Counted from the first letter of the stretch, positions 1-11,688 are shown. The stretch is 64,000 bases of DNA from Gautieria morchelliformis (GCA_015179125.1 WHVA01000150.1:1-64000), one strand, 5' to 3'. The notes: generated by a model not told the origin, from the sequence alone. A program made the numbers and translations.

Positions 1-838
1 AACGCATCAAGCGCGAACAACGCGCTCGCAATCCCAAAAGGGATTGTCTCGTGATAGCGGGCGGTACCCCGCACGACATCGTGGCCATTCTGAAGGGTTG
101 GATACACAACCCTGAAGGGATCCCATCCGCCATCCGTGACAACACAGATGGCACCTTCAACCTAGACAACATGGACGTCTGGATGTGGTTGAAGGCCCTT
201 GCACCACGGGTCAAAGGGGTTGCATCACCTCTCAGGGCGAGGCTACTCGACCTCTTCGGCTCGACAGACCAATGGTCGAGCCTCGTCGACGCCAGGGAAG
301 TGCTGACGCCTCAGAGCACCACCCTGCGGCTCTCCATCACGAGCCCATTCCCTGTGGAGGGCCAAGCCGGCCCCGACATCCCCCTTGCTGAGATCGCGAG
401 ATGGTTGGCCCGCTACGTGGGGGTCACTTGCAAGCGAGTGGCACGCATTGAACATTATGTTCAACGCAGCATCACCGGCGCGGCATTCAGTGCCGCCGCC
501 CGCGAGGGCCAACAAAAGGTCATCGAGACCAGCCATGTGAGGGCCGTGGTGCTGCAACCCCTCACTCACGCTCAGCTCGACCGAGAGCTGGCGCGCTTCT
601 GGCCCCTCCTCAGACTGAGGACCCAGCCGTTGAGGCCATGCTCCGCGAGGACACTGGCCCCATCACCCAAGCGGATACCGCCGCTAGTGGTGAGGCCGAA
701 CAGCCTCACCCATCAATCGCCACCAATGATGCGGAGGTGCCCCCGGAGGAGTCACGTGCTCCACCGGCCCCGTACAACGATGACGTCATTGTATCGGCCA
801 CTCTAGAGGACTCCCTCATGGATGACCTCTATGAGTAG
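1..838 (+). CDS. Unrecognised protein, 5' end outside the window
   Basis: A reading frame is open from the left edge of the window (codons at 3, 6, 9...) to about 600. A second frame, two bases offset, is open to a TAG stop at 836-838. A 65-nt GTGCTG...CCTCAG intron at 549-613 would join the two frames in phase 0; otherwise this is a frameshift. The first part is mixed hydrophobic and charged. The tail (after about 620) is acidic, rich in Pro, Glu and Ala, and ends in an Asp-Asp-Leu-Tyr-Glu type terminus. I see no signal peptide or membrane span and recognise no family. It sits beside transposon fragments, so a transposon-associated protein is possible. The real start codon is not in the window. 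Confidence 0.4.
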
Positions 839-1562
839 TAGTTAACCCCTATAGTTGTCTATAGAGGGGGAGGGTGTAAATAACCCATGTATCTACATGT
901 ACATTAGTTATTACATAATCCCAGTGGGCCCCTTAGGGACCCACTGTATAGTTTATGCGTGGGAACCAGCCAGCGGCCCCCATTGCATCTTACCCTTACA
1001 CTGTCACTACGTAGCATCAGAATACCACACATTGGTCAAGTTCTGTCATGCTCTTGTGACTTAAGGCTTAAGATAGACATCTTTACACGAACACTGTCCA
1101 GTTTATGCCGGTCGACATGAGCTTGGGCATGGAGGATGGGAGGAGGTCTATGGTGGTGAGCACTGTAGTGGACATTGGAGCAAGGAATGTTTATAAGAGT
1201 AGGGAGCGGGGGCCCAATAACCTATAAGAGATATAAAAACTATACGAGTATTTCTCAGTATATGCTCGAGTGCAAGATACTATATATGATTACCTATACG
1301 AGTATTTCTACAGAAGCGTATAAGTAAGAATGAATATAAGAAAGAGAACAAGTGTCTTACCTCAGTATATGCTCGAGTGCAAGATACTGAGGAAGAGGGA
1401 CTTCTAACTATCTACTTTATAGTCTAAAGAGAACAATGGTGGAATAAAACAATAGTCTGCGCACAAGCTATCTATAGCGATGAACAATGGAGTCCTGAGA
1501 CAACAATGGCACCCTAAGTGATTTGTCACATGGTGTGACATTGTTGGTGACGTGGTTTGCTC
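839..1562. other. AT-rich intergenic stretch with a 28-bp direct repeat
   Basis: No coding sequence is supported here. A 28-bp sequence beginning CTCAGTATATGCTCGAGTGC occurs at 1254-1281 and again at 1361-1388. Shorter shared pieces (TACGAGTATTTCT) lie near the copies. Poly-purine and TATA-like stretches are present but cannot be tied to a gene. Confidence 0.5.
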
Positions 1563-1817
1563 TCAGCTTACGCGTTCACTCCTAAATTTATCAGGATCAA
1601 TGAGGTTGATCTCATGGTTGACCTCCCTCAATGGGGGGAGCTCGAGTGGAATCCCACTGACTTGGTCAGTGATCTTTTCTATCCATTCCTTGTGCAAGCG
1701 AGGAATGCCATGGTCCATGAGGATGGCAGTGGTGGCTTTAGATGCCATCAAGTGCCTAGTGCATCTATTAGGTCCTGCAGCCTGCAGCACCGCTACTTTC
1801 TTCCCCAGCGCCTTCAT
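1563..1817 (-). pseudogene. Gypsy Pol fragment, region just before reverse transcriptase
   Basis: The minus strand encodes about 84 residues that include a Leu-Pro-Pro-x-Arg-Glu-Val-Asn-His-Glu-Ile segment followed by Leu-Ile-Asp-Pro. This resembles the stretch that precedes the fingers of reverse transcriptase in fungal Ty3/gypsy polyproteins, where an H-x-I acidic segment leads into the primer-grip region. No catalytic RT motif follows, because the sequence to the left turns AT-rich and non-coding. It is therefore a short, dead fragment. Family assignment is by similarity of this single segment, so confidence is moderate. Confidence 0.5.
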
Positions 1818-1850
1818 TAGATGAGTCTGACGCGCCTCAAGCTTTCATAT

Positions 1851-2552
1851 ACATGAGTAATAAGACAAATACCAAAATAAATGATTAAAAATTTATTGAG
1901 GGGTAAATTTTACTGCTTATCTCAGGCACATGAAGAGGACTGACCCAGTTCAGGAGACACCCCAAGCATAGCGAGGGAGGTCCTGATCAGCCCGCTAATG
2001 CCTCATTTGTGCATCCAAAATAATAAGATAGCGGCAGTATAAACTGCACACCCTCTAAGTGCCCATCTAAGCCATCTCACCAGATCACATTCCCTATTGT
2101 AGACACTTGAAATATCAAAAAAGTAAAACCATATGTTTGTTCATAAGACACTATTCGACAACTCTATGGTGCTATTTTGTTAAAATCAAGCTTATAAAAA
2201 TTTCAATTTTTTTTCATTTTTCATTTCAAAATTCGTAAAACATGATTCCCTGTCCAGGAAACACAAGTTTGATTTTCTATCCTGGTGATTTTTGCTGCAT
2301 TATATAAGCAAATAGTGGAAATTGAAATGTTTTTTTGCGGGGCATGTGACAAGGGTGATCATATATCCCCACTCTGACACACATGAGTAATAAGAAAAAA
2401 ATCAAACTAAATGATTAAAACTTTATTGAGGGGTAAATTTTACTGCTTCTCTCAGGCACACAAAGAGAACCGACCTGGTTTGGGGGACCCCTGAGTGTAG
2501 CAAGGGAGGTCCCGATCAGCATGCTAAAGCCTTGTTCATCTGTCCAAAATAG
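1851..2552. repeat. Direct repeat pair of about 172 bp
   Basis: The sequence at 1851-2022 (starting ACATGAGTAATAAG) recurs at 2381-2552 in the same orientation. By eye the copies are roughly 80 percent identical and share the core TTATTGAGGGGTAAATTTTA. Most differences are transitions. The copies are about 530 bp apart and non-coding. They could be remnants of one small non-autonomous element or of a segmental duplication. Confidence 0.7.
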
Positions 2553-2952
2553 TATACTTATGTGTGTCATGGATTTTATATACCAAAAATTAAAACTGCA
2601 ACAGCAAGTTACAGAAAAATATAGTCAATGAACTATTTACATAAAGTTTGTTGATTGAAACAAAATCTACAAACCTCAAGAATTAAACCTGCAACACTAA
2701 CTTCAATGCACACAATACTTATAACCACTACACCAAACAGACATTAGAGGAATGGGTATAGAGTACTACCAAAGTCAATAATGGATTTCAGTCAGGCCCC
2801 AAAAGTAATATACCATAGCTACCAGGATGTCCTTCTGAAATTTGAAAATTCCCCCCTGGGTATTTTCGCTGCCTAAACCCTAGCTCTAAGATGAATAATG
2901 GGCGCTTAGAGGGTGCGGTTTATACTGCCGCTATCTACTGCCGCTATCTTAT
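2023..2952. mobile_element. Possible non-autonomous DNA transposon with inverted ends
   Basis: The 44-bp segment at 2023-2066 (beginning ATAAGATAGCGGCAGTAT) has an imperfect inverted partner at 2898-2952 that ends GCCGCTATCTTAT. On the right side the terminal motif ACTGCCGCTATCT is duplicated in tandem (2925-2949). The enclosed 0.9 kb has no transposase frame. No clear target-site duplication is visible, so the boundaries are approximate. The element could instead be a by-product of local inverted duplication. Confidence 0.45.
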
Positions 2953-3069
2953 AGGCAATGAACTATTTACACAAAGTTTGTTGGTTGAAACAAAAATCTA
3001 CAAACCTCAAGAATTGAACCTGCCACACTAAGTCTAACTTCAATGTACATAATACTTATAACCACTACA
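2626..3069. repeat. Direct repeat pair of about 110 bp
   Basis: 2626-2732 and 2956-3069 are direct copies that share CAATGAACTATTTACA at the start and ATAACCACTACA at the end. The second copy carries a short internal insertion. The second copy begins four bases beyond the right inverted repeat of the candidate element at 2023-2952, which suggests duplication linked to that rearrangement. Confidence 0.7.
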
Positions 3070-4053
3070 GCCAAGATCATATGTTTGGTCCGGTATGCCC
3101 TGACCTTTGGTGGGGGCCATTGATTGTTCACACAGCTGTGAAGCCGTGTGGGGCAGGTCATTGTATGACCTGATGATTCCCGGGCCCAGGTCAGGCTCAG
3201 GGGCTGGGGCCATTGGCTTGTGGGTGTCCAGCAGGGGCACATGACAGGTGTCCCCCATTAGTCCCATGTTGGATGCGCAGCCTACCATTGTAGGCCATGC
3301 ATGCCAATTGCACTGTATGCACGGCACGTGTCAACTGTTCATCATGTTACTGAGCAGCATGGCTTTGAGCCATGGCTTCTTCTGCATTCCTCGCAAGCAG
3401 TTCGAGGGCCTGTGTGTGACAGCATGTGGCAGCAGTGTTGTAAACTGGCATATATTGCTTCATCTATTTACTATGTCAGCGTCGCCTGTGCCGCGAACCG
3501 GCATGCTCCCAGGCCTATCCATGTTCAGATGCAACTCCTATCTAGTTCCCACTCCGCTGACCCCTGACCAAGCGCCCATACCTTCGACACTCATATATGT
3601 AGCTTGCCCAGTAGTTACAACAAATACATCGGTTTCAGCCCTTTCAGCTGCACTGCAGCTCCGTTTAGTGTTACAGCTAGAGTTAGCTAACACTCGAGTT
3701 CCGTCTGTTTCTGCGCTCAGCGCATCGAGTTCCATTCCAGCCTTTGTCTCTCTCCGTCTCCCTCCTCGCATCATAACAACAAGCAGCTTCTTTCCACTGC
3801 CAGTGGGCAGCTTCAAGCTCTAAGCTCTCTGTCGTGGCCTCTGAGTCAGGTTCTGATACGAGCTGCTCCCTGATTATCTGTTGGATCATCTTGCAGTTGC
3901 CTATGGGAGCAACCAGCTCTGCTTGTGGTTCATCTCTGAACTGTACGTCCTGCTCGCCTGGGATGGCCAGTGGTGGCATATGTTGCCGATCCTGGTCCAA
4001 ACGTCACTGGTCCTCAGCGATGTGGCCACATTCACCTGTTGCCAACTGGAATG

Positions 4054-4456
4054 TGTGAGGGCAACTCTCCCTATACAGCAAACTCACATGGTCTGGTAGA
4101 GGAGGATCCAAAGATATGAATAAAAGCTACCTATATGATCTACAACTCACCTGGTAGAGGAGGATCCAAAGAGGAAAGGCTAAGGACCTCTGCTACCAGT
4201 GCGCTACCTATATACCTCACACCCCTGATTGAAGTCAGGGATGCCCGCTCCACTCCTGACACACGTCCACACCCCCACAGCCTCGCCTACCACGCGTGTC
4301 TCAACCTACCACCTTGGTGCCATTCAGGGACAATTTCCAAAGCCGAAGCTTCGGAAACTCGGCCAGGCCCTTGGGATGTGCTCAGGTCAGATCTGGATCT
4401 CGGGTCGGAACCAAAGCTGAGGCTAGAAATGTCCTTGGGAGGGGGTTCCCCTGACA
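4054..4456 (-). repeat. LTR of a gypsy element, downstream of the chromodomain fragment
   Basis: The segment starts TGTGAGGGCAAC and ends CCTGACA. The same termini (TGTAAGGGCAACC...CCTGACA) bound the 481-bp LTRs of the complete element at 25141-31583. Both LTRs contain an internal motif ending GGATCCAAAG or GAAATCCAAAG that occurs twice about 60 bp apart. Just inside the right edge is a C-rich run that is a polypurine tract on the minus strand (4457-4475). It is therefore the 3' LTR of a minus-strand gypsy element whose integrase end lies at 4457-4884. Confidence 0.75.
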
Positions 4457-4884
4457 TCACCCCCCCCTCTTGAGTGCTGCATCCTCAAAGCATGGGACAT
4501 TATTGAATGGAAAGCTGTTGACTTGACCCTTTGGGGTGCTCCTGGGTGGGTTTGGTAAAATTCCTGCACTTTGGCCAATGCATGGACATCATCTTCAGAG
4601 ACCCACAAGTTCTCCTCATACCCGTAGCCTTCCCACTTGACTAAGAACTGGAGGCAACATAATAGGAGACAGCTGTTCAGGATCTTGTCAATGATGTAGT
4701 GTTCCTCCCTGTTGACAATTTCTGGTGGCGGTGGGGGTCTGGCTCTTTGGCCCAGGATCGGGTCTTCTGGGGCTGGGAGGAGTTTCATGATGTTGAACAC
4801 TGGGTGCAGCCAAGCCATTGAAGCGGGCAGGCACAGCCGATAGGTGTTCTTCCCAACCTTCCAAACTACCATAAAGGGGCCGCG
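4423..4884 (-). pseudogene. Gypsy integrase C-terminus with chromodomain, truncated
   Basis: The minus strand encodes the end of a chromoviral Pol. It begins with a Gly-Pro-Phe-x-Val GPF/GPY-type module, then Arg-Leu-x-Leu-Pro and Leu-His-Pro-Val-Phe-Asn. A proline-rich linker follows (five consecutive Pro), then a chromodomain with a Leu-Val-Lys-Trp-Glu-Gly-Tyr core. The expected catalytic integrase core is missing because the frame is cut at 4885, where an unrelated LTR-like repeat begins. The coding region runs a little way into its own LTR, as in the complete element at 25-31 kb. Dead fragment. Confidence 0.8.
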
Positions 4885-5416
4885 TGTCAAGATTGGATTG
4901 TAGGCGTCAATATCATGTACTAGTGAACACAGTGAATGCCTGAATAGCTTGTGCGAAGAAGTGTGCCGTTCAGCGAATAAGATGAACCAATAAATGTTCA
5001 GAAGGTAAGAGGGCTGCCCGAATGGAGCTCACCCTATCTACAGTCACAGCGAAGTAGCCCATGATACTTGACAATGTAACATGCAAGGTGTCATGGAAAG
5101 GTTGTTTAAGCAGCAACAATCCTTTTGCTGGCAAAGGTGCTCCTTCGGAGCCCTTTGCCGACAGTGCAGATAATAATACGAAGGCTAAGGTAACGAAGGC
5201 TGAAGTACAAAAACTGAAGTACAAAAACTCACCAGTGGTGCTTAAGTCCTCCTCTGGTCAAAGATAGGAATCTACAGGAGAGGGCTCAAGACGATGGTCA
5301 CAATGAGGTCAAGTTTTGCACAAGATAGACATATGATAATTGAACTGGGGAATATACATGCGAATGTAAACTACTTATATCAAATGGTCATATGATATCA
5401 GCGAATAGGAAAGAGG
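4885..5416 (+). repeat. Truncated LTR-like copy, TGTCA family, forward orientation
   Basis: Starts TGTCAAGATTGG and follows the solo LTR at 19110-20354 closely, through the blocks GAACACAG, TGTGCGAA, GAGGGCTGCCCGA and TAACATGCAAGG, to AGCGAATAGGAAAGAGG. There the copy stops abruptly at the start of an inverted sister copy (5417). It interrupts the integrase frame at 4885. No protein is encoded. Confidence 0.75.
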
Positions 5417-6609
5417 TGTCATGACCCGTCTATTTTGTATACCCAGTAACCTCGACACCCCACTTTTATGTTCTCCCTGTTCGCTCCTCACCGAATGCGC
5501 CAAACGTTTATTTGCTTTCACATCATTCGCATGTAGCAGTGCTACCTGTACTCGATCAACGCCTTCTCCCCGGCTCAATGGTCCATTGCGGCTCCTCTCA
5601 CCTCCCTGGCTCAAACCCCATCGGATGCTCCTCTGATCGGATGGCGTAACTCATTTATTTCCTGTACCCAGCCACAGCTCTTCGATGATCATTCTATTCA
5701 CCCTTTGCCGCATTTCTCCGAACAACCATTCACTGCTCACATCATTTGCCAGCAGGCACGCCATCAAACACGATTGACATCCCCTACCCAGCGTGATGGC
5801 GCGTCACTGGCTCCATCAGCTTCTCGATCCAACCCCTTTAGGTGTTCATATGGCCAGGATGCGTTCGTGGGACGTCCTGCCTGAAGATCGTGTGGGATCA
5901 ACCCAGTAGACGAAGAGTCCATGCAGGGTAGTATATATGCAGGTCCCAAGACATGGTTTCGTACATAAGTGCCTTCGCCATCTTTACTCTCCGTTGTTTC
6001 ATGTTCGCCCTCCTCCCTCACTCTATTGTATGTTTATTTCATCTATTTTGTATCATGACTGTGCACCCCTATCCAACCCTGACTCACGACGGCCTCTTTC
6101 CTATTCACTGATACCTTACGAGAATTTGATATAAGTAGTTTACATTTGCATGTATATTCCTCAGTTCAATTATCATATGTCCATCTTGTGCAAAACTTGA
6201 CCTCACTGTGATCATTGTCTTGAGCCGTCACCTGTAGATTCCGATCTTCAACAAGAGGAGGACTTGAGTACCACTGGTGAGTTTTTGTACTTCACCTTCA
6301 TTACCTTAGCCTTTGAATTATTCTCTACGCTGTCGGCGAAGGGCTCTGAAGGAGCGCCTTCACCGGCAAAAGGATTGTCGCTACTTAGACAACCTTTCCG
6401 TGGCACCTTGCATGTTACATCGTCAAGTGTCACGGGCTATTTTTCTATGACTGTAGATAGGGAGAGCCCCGTTCTGGAAGCCCTCTTATCTTGTGAACAT
6501 TTATTGGTTCACCCTCTTCTCCGAACGGCATACTTATTTGCACAAGCTATTCAGGCATTCACTGTGTTCACTAATACACAATATTAATGCCTAAAAACCA
6601 ATCTTGACA
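5417..6609 (-). repeat. LTR-like copy, TGTCA family, inverted
   Basis: Read on the minus strand this copy begins TGTCAAGATTGG at 6609 and ends with a TGACA-type terminus at 5417 (TGTCATGAC on the plus strand). It matches the solo LTR at 19110-20354 along most of its length, including the segment with TTATATCAAATTCTCGTAAGG and the far half near 5764-6040. Length is 1193 bp against 1245 bp. I see no 5-bp target duplication, so this head-to-head pair with 4885-5416 may come from rearrangement. Confidence 0.75.
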
Positions 6610-9326
6610 CCCCTGCAAAGTCGAACCACCCACTCAATCTCCAGCACCAGCTCATCCCTGCCCATGTGTCATGCGACCACCCCAGCATGGGCACGGCCTC
6701 GTCAACAGCCACATTTGGCAATAATACGAGACGATGATGCAGCAGACCAACATCGACATTAAAGTGTAGTGCTTTTGATCGAGATTCTCTGGCCAGGATC
6801 CTGATCCTGATCCTGATGGCAGTAGGTGGGTCGTCTTGTTGGAGTGTCCCTTCCCTTCCTACCTTGTCCATGCACACTCTTGTTCTGTTCCTGGTGACTG
6901 AGCTATGCGGAGCACCCTTGGCCGGAGGGAGAAATGAATACTTCCCTACCCATCCACAAACACTGCCATTCGAGGTGCCACCCCTCGCCCAGCAGTCAAT
7001 CCTTCTCAAACCTCTTCCCCCGAATGTGGTGTCGCCCTCTACACCCGCAAACGCAAATGCACACTAGTCCCCTCCCTGCATCCCAGTCCATGCATGCATG
7101 CACATGCACAGCTATCACGGACGAGCGTGCGCCGTTAACTCCGAGTCTCGCTGTGTGGTATTCATGCATATCCCGTAACGCACAGCCAATGTGCACATGC
7201 GCACATAGTACGGGGTCAGCATGAATCAGCGCTAGGGTCGATGGAGCGAAGGCAGAGAAGGATAGTGTAGCGAGGAATTAAGCATTTGTTTATCTGATCC
7301 AGAGTGGAACCCTAATGTCATGGCGCTTGTGGGAGGGGGAGGGAGAGGCCATGTTGGGCATTACATGTTTTTGAAGAAACGTCAGGTAGGATTCAGTAGC
7401 AGCATGTAAGTTTGCATAATTAAGCGACGAGTGCATGCTAGTAGAGTATCTCCTCATAAGGCATGTTTTTTTTTTTATGGTGTGTGATGTATGGTATGGC
7501 CCATGAGCATGACAAGGTATACATCCATTCCAATGTGTACATGTGTCCTAGAATACTGCAGTAGATCACAGACCGTGTCGGATGCGCACATATAGTTCAT
7601 TCAGCGGTGGCCTTATATTCACTATGGGGCTGATGGTAGACGAGCATGTGGGGGCGTTAGTCATGGAGTAGAGCCTACGCGAGCATTGCGGGACAGGGTA
7701 TTGTTATTGGTGTATCGGATTTACGCCTCATGCAAGACGTATATCTATTGGACGTGGTCTGTTGGACTTGGAGGTGGGGTATGCATGTTCGACGGATGAC
7801 TGGTGCGTACTCCCAACTCCACAGGCCTCCTGCATGACATCGTCCATGCCTTCCCCCGCTGATGCCGCGTAGACAATCATAATCGAATCAAGGATGAAGA
7901 GTATATGAATAGGAGGGCTGGAAGTGGATACACCTTTGATGGGATGGGCATGCTACCTCCACCATTGGCCTACAGGCATCATGACGGGCTTGCGTCGCCA
8001 CCGTATCCTGTATAGGCCCTGACAGGGCTGTTGCGATGGTTGGATGCAGATGGGAGTGGCAGAGCGTGGTTAACTTCAAATGACATGGCTTGTTAAGACA
8101 CACAGAGTCTTCTGGTCTGCGATTGTTTGAGCACTGAGTCACGGCGTGCCCCAGGATGTCGACGTGTTGGGTGCATTTATGCTCCTGCACCAAAATCAAT
8201 CATAATATGTTCGATTTATTGTATGGTGTTTCAATCTCTTCTCATATTGTTCTTGTACCATGCATTCACTTCTCTGTTTATTTTCGAAATTTTCTAGTCA
8301 CTCTCTACCTCTCCATTTCATTCTGTTATTTCTGTTTTCACAGGCGGCTGCACCCAGCGGAGTTTGAAATGACTTCGACGCGCGAGCCCTTGGGCGCTAA
8401 AGGGCCGGGTGCACGTATATGCTCTCTGAGACAGAATAATACTCCTCTCCCAGTGACAATAAATTCACTGAGAGAGTGTATTTGATTCTGGCTTTCTAAG
8501 AACTCTACCGAACCTTCCCTGCCATAACCCCGAGTTGCTAACACAACGCTGGCGAGGTGCAGCCCATGTGTATTGCTGAACCTGTCATCCTCGACACCAT
8601 TGCAGCTCACATCAACTCTGAGAAGACGAGCTGGTTGGCACTAAGAATACAGGTACCAGGGACAGGTCTGTTGTGGCGCATAGTGATGCACTCGCCAAGA
8701 TCAATCGATATTCAGGCTTGGCATGCTTCTGTCGCACTCCGGAATGCAGACCTCCAGGCGCCCACAGTGACCCCCACGCCCGCCGAGCCCCCGTTCCATG
8801 GGCAGACCGCCACTCATCGATGTGCACCCGGGCGTGCGCTCCCTCTGCCTGCACCCCTGTCCCGAGGTGGATGCTGGCGCTAGCAGGGGGCGTCCTGTTA
8901 TGATATACGCAACTATTTTATTTTAAGTCATCTATGTACACAAAGAAGCTAATAAAAGAAAAGAAAGAAAAACGACTAAAAAAAGAATAGGAATGACACT
9001 CACAACAGACATCGACACAGACAACAGATACACAACATCACGAATGGCTATCTTATCTACAGATTAGATAAGATATAGGGATACAGGCGTTGACCACGTG
9101 CAGCTGATCAGAGACAGCGTGCCTATCAACTGATGGTATCGGCCATGATGTTGACAGGCGCCAGGCCACAGGCACTGAGGAGGTGCGGGCACCAAACGCC
9201 GCAGAGGAGTGTAGACTGCGCAGGAGCACCGGACATCATGGAGTGACTTCAGAATGTCATCCCTAATACGTGTGCTCAATCAGCTGCCCAACAGAAGAAG
9301 CACAGAGACAGTGGCCCCATCACCAA

Positions 9327-9346
9327 GCCTAGCATATATGCTAGGC
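9327..9346. repeat. Perfect 20-bp palindrome
   Basis: GCCTAGCATATATGCTAGGC reads the same on both strands. It lies in otherwise featureless intergenic sequence. It could form a hairpin or cruciform or be a dimeric protein site, but nothing nearby assigns a role. Confidence 0.9.
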
Positions 9347-10199
9347 AGGAGAGATTTGATTTCCATTTTCTATTGAGCTCCATGACACGACCAGCTGACT
9401 ACTATCCTAACACCATGTAGACAGGGGCTTTGTATAATAGGTACAAAACTCTATTCCAAAGTTTAAACAACCCTGATACTATCCCCATCTCTCCCATGAC
9501 TTTATGACTATAATTAGTCACCCCTTTAGTTACAAGTAGTTTTTCGACCCATCGACTCACTATCTCGAACACTAATAGTTACCACTAGCATAGTATAAGT
9601 AGCTACTACGAATGTATGAATCAATCATCCAGAATCAACTGTTTCACCCCTTGAAGTCACTGTAGTCTTGTTTGATAGCTACAGAACTTAGATCTCAATA
9701 GTTTACTCCAATTCTTCGTTGAGAGTTCACTATTCCTGTTTACTCTAGACTATCTCAAAAGTGAAGCCTTTTAATTCAGTTATCCCTTAGATCGACACCA
9801 TTCTCTCGTCGACACGGTCACCTGACCTCCATCCATCAGTGCCGGACACGTCTCGAGAGTCTTAGTCAGCACACAGGAGAGGGACAGACATAGTGGTCCC
9901 AACCACTAAGCAATAGAAATTGTTTGTTAAAGGAAGCGTCTAATATTTTAATCATAAAACGTCCGAGGGCGCATGCCATGGGTCGGCGTGCTGGACACGC
10001 GGGGTGCACGGATACAAGTGCAGCCTCCGGCTGTCGGAGTCTGATGGTGGTCAGTGTCGTGTGCAGGCTGCTATACTGAGTGGGATGTCACCACACTGAC
10101 ATGCGCGCGTCATTTCCCGACTCCGCTTCTGCCCTCTTCTCTATTCCCACCGCTATGCCCGTATGCTCTCCACACTCTCCTCCTTCCTGCCCGCCGCAC

Positions 10200-10640
10200 T
10201 CGCCGAGTGACTCCACAAGCTTGACAACGTGCGCAGAGAGCAGGTGCTCAAGGACGCCCCCAAAGCAGCCGAGGACTCGAACAAGAAGCACAAGAAAAAA
10301 AGGCTCTCCTCCAACGAGACAAGTCTATTTCTGCCTGCTTTCGCTCGACGATCTCAGGTATCAGATTGGACCTTCATCGTCGTCCACCCGCCCACCACAA
10401 ATTGGGATTATCCACTCAATCTCCAGCTCCAGCTTGTCACGGCCCACCCTTCACGCGACCGCGCGCTGTATGATCATCCCCCTCTATCACCGCACACAAC
10501 GTCAGCCCAAACACTGTCATCGAGGCCGGCACCGACGCACGAGTCGCCCGCTTCCACAAGCGGGTGCTGGAGGTCTTGGACCTCACGCTGCTCTAGTCCG
10601 CGGAGGTGTGGTTCAACAAGGACGTCACATCAGGATCTAA
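10200..10640 (+). pseudogene. Degenerate coding-like fragment, unrecognised
   Basis: One frame around 10208-10330 reads as a charged helix-like peptide containing Leu-Asp-Asn-Val-Arg-Arg-Glu-Gln, then Lys-Lys-His-Lys-Lys-Lys-Arg. Another frame at about 10505-10640 reads Ile-Glu-Ala-Gly-Thr-Asp-Ala-Arg-Val-Ala, then an in-frame TAG, then Val-Trp-Phe-Asn-Lys-Asp-Val-Thr-Ser-Gly-Ser-Lys. These look like remains of one protein broken by stops and frame changes. I do not recognise it. A captured or decayed host gene piece is possible. Confidence 0.3.
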
Positions 10641-11688
10641 GCACTACATTTTTTCCTTTTCTGATGTGGTATCGTGTCATATGGTCACGTTGCGTCCTAT
10701 GATGACATGCCAGTTGGCTGTCATGTTCTATCATCCATCCCGCTCTGTCCTGTCCTGTCATATATTGCCTACAATATCATGACCCAGTAAGAACGATGTC
10801 CATGCCTGCGTATCATGTGTGAGGCGTGTATCATGTGGTGCGGTGCATTCGTGTGGTCCAACACTGAGCTTCCCAATAAAAACCGGCAGCTGTTCATATT
10901 TTCTTCAGCTAAAGGAAAAAAAAACAACAACAATAAACAGCATATTAGCGCCAGGTTTTAGATCCTGGGACTTCGTGGCTATGGCCCCCTGCTGTGCCAA
11001 GTTGCTGAGCATTCTGCGTCCTGCGAGGCATGGTGTGCGGCAATCGGTGAGTTGCACTCCAAACTCTCTCCTGCATGTTGAACCGGACAATCGTTCCAAT
11101 CCATGCCCCTTCTCCACCAATTCAACGCTCATCCAACAAACAGGTATACTACCCGCATTCCAGCTCTTGCTGGCCCTATCTACACCCGGCACATGCACAC
11201 CCGCCCCCCATCCGTCCCCTCTGCTGGTAGAGACACCAAAAACATAATTATGAGTTCATGTCGTTGGGAGGGAGAGGGATGCGGAAGATATGAAGCCGGG
11301 GAGAGAAAGATGTTAGTGTTGTGTGAGGGGAGGTGAAACGAGGACGTTCACTGAAAATGGTGACCTTGAGAGATAGGGCAGTGGATGGTGTGAGCAGAAT
11401 GGATGGGATGATATGTACATACCATGCAACAACGACGTCAGGGTTTGTCCATGTCTGTGTCATGCTGCTCATGGTAACCTATGGAGTTGGGCGGGGCCAG
11501 TGAGCATGTTTGGCTTAGTTTTTAGGGGTGCGAGTGGCCCACGCACGACAACACCTCTCTTCACTCAGAATTATCAGGATCCGATGTATAAGCATTTCCA
11601 AAAATTCGACAAATAAATTACAAACACAGTCAAATTCAAAGTGTCTCAGCATATATATATGGTTTTTTGATATGGGTGGCTAGAGTGA

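Larger units (their letters stand above)
1818..4053. other. Non-coding repeat-rich stretch; unrecognised open frames only
   Basis: AT-rich to about 3070, then moderately GC. It contains two pairs of direct repeats and one pair of inverted repeats, listed separately. Open frames on both strands between 3040 and 4000 (for example 3248-3823 plus and 3683-4000 minus) have no recognisable domain, and no pair of frames can be combined into a convincing protein. I see no host gene. Confidence 0.5.
6610..11553. other. Long stretch without a recognisable gene
   Basis: About 5 kb with many short frames on both strands and none recognisable. The sequence is compositionally mixed: GC-rich patches near 6900 and 8800, and AT-rich patches near 8200, 8950 and 9500-9950. 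The only structured items are a perfect 20-bp palindrome at 9327-9346 and a degenerate coding-like piece at 10200-10640, listed separately. A short phrase resembling CCACTCAATCTCCAGC is shared between about 6627 and 10410, hinting at an old duplicated repeat. Confidence 0.5.

Noticed and set aside
549-640. Frameshift in the first gene as proof of a pseudogene
   Set aside because: A 65-nt GT-AG intron at 549-613 joins the frames in phase, so decay is not required.
3248-3823. 191-codon plus-strand frame as a gene
   Set aside because: Composition looks random, no domain, and the opposite strand has equally long frames in a repeat-rich setting.
5412-6614. Target duplication around the inverted LTR-like copy
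   Set aside because: AGAGG and CCCCT do not match; no duplication can be claimed.
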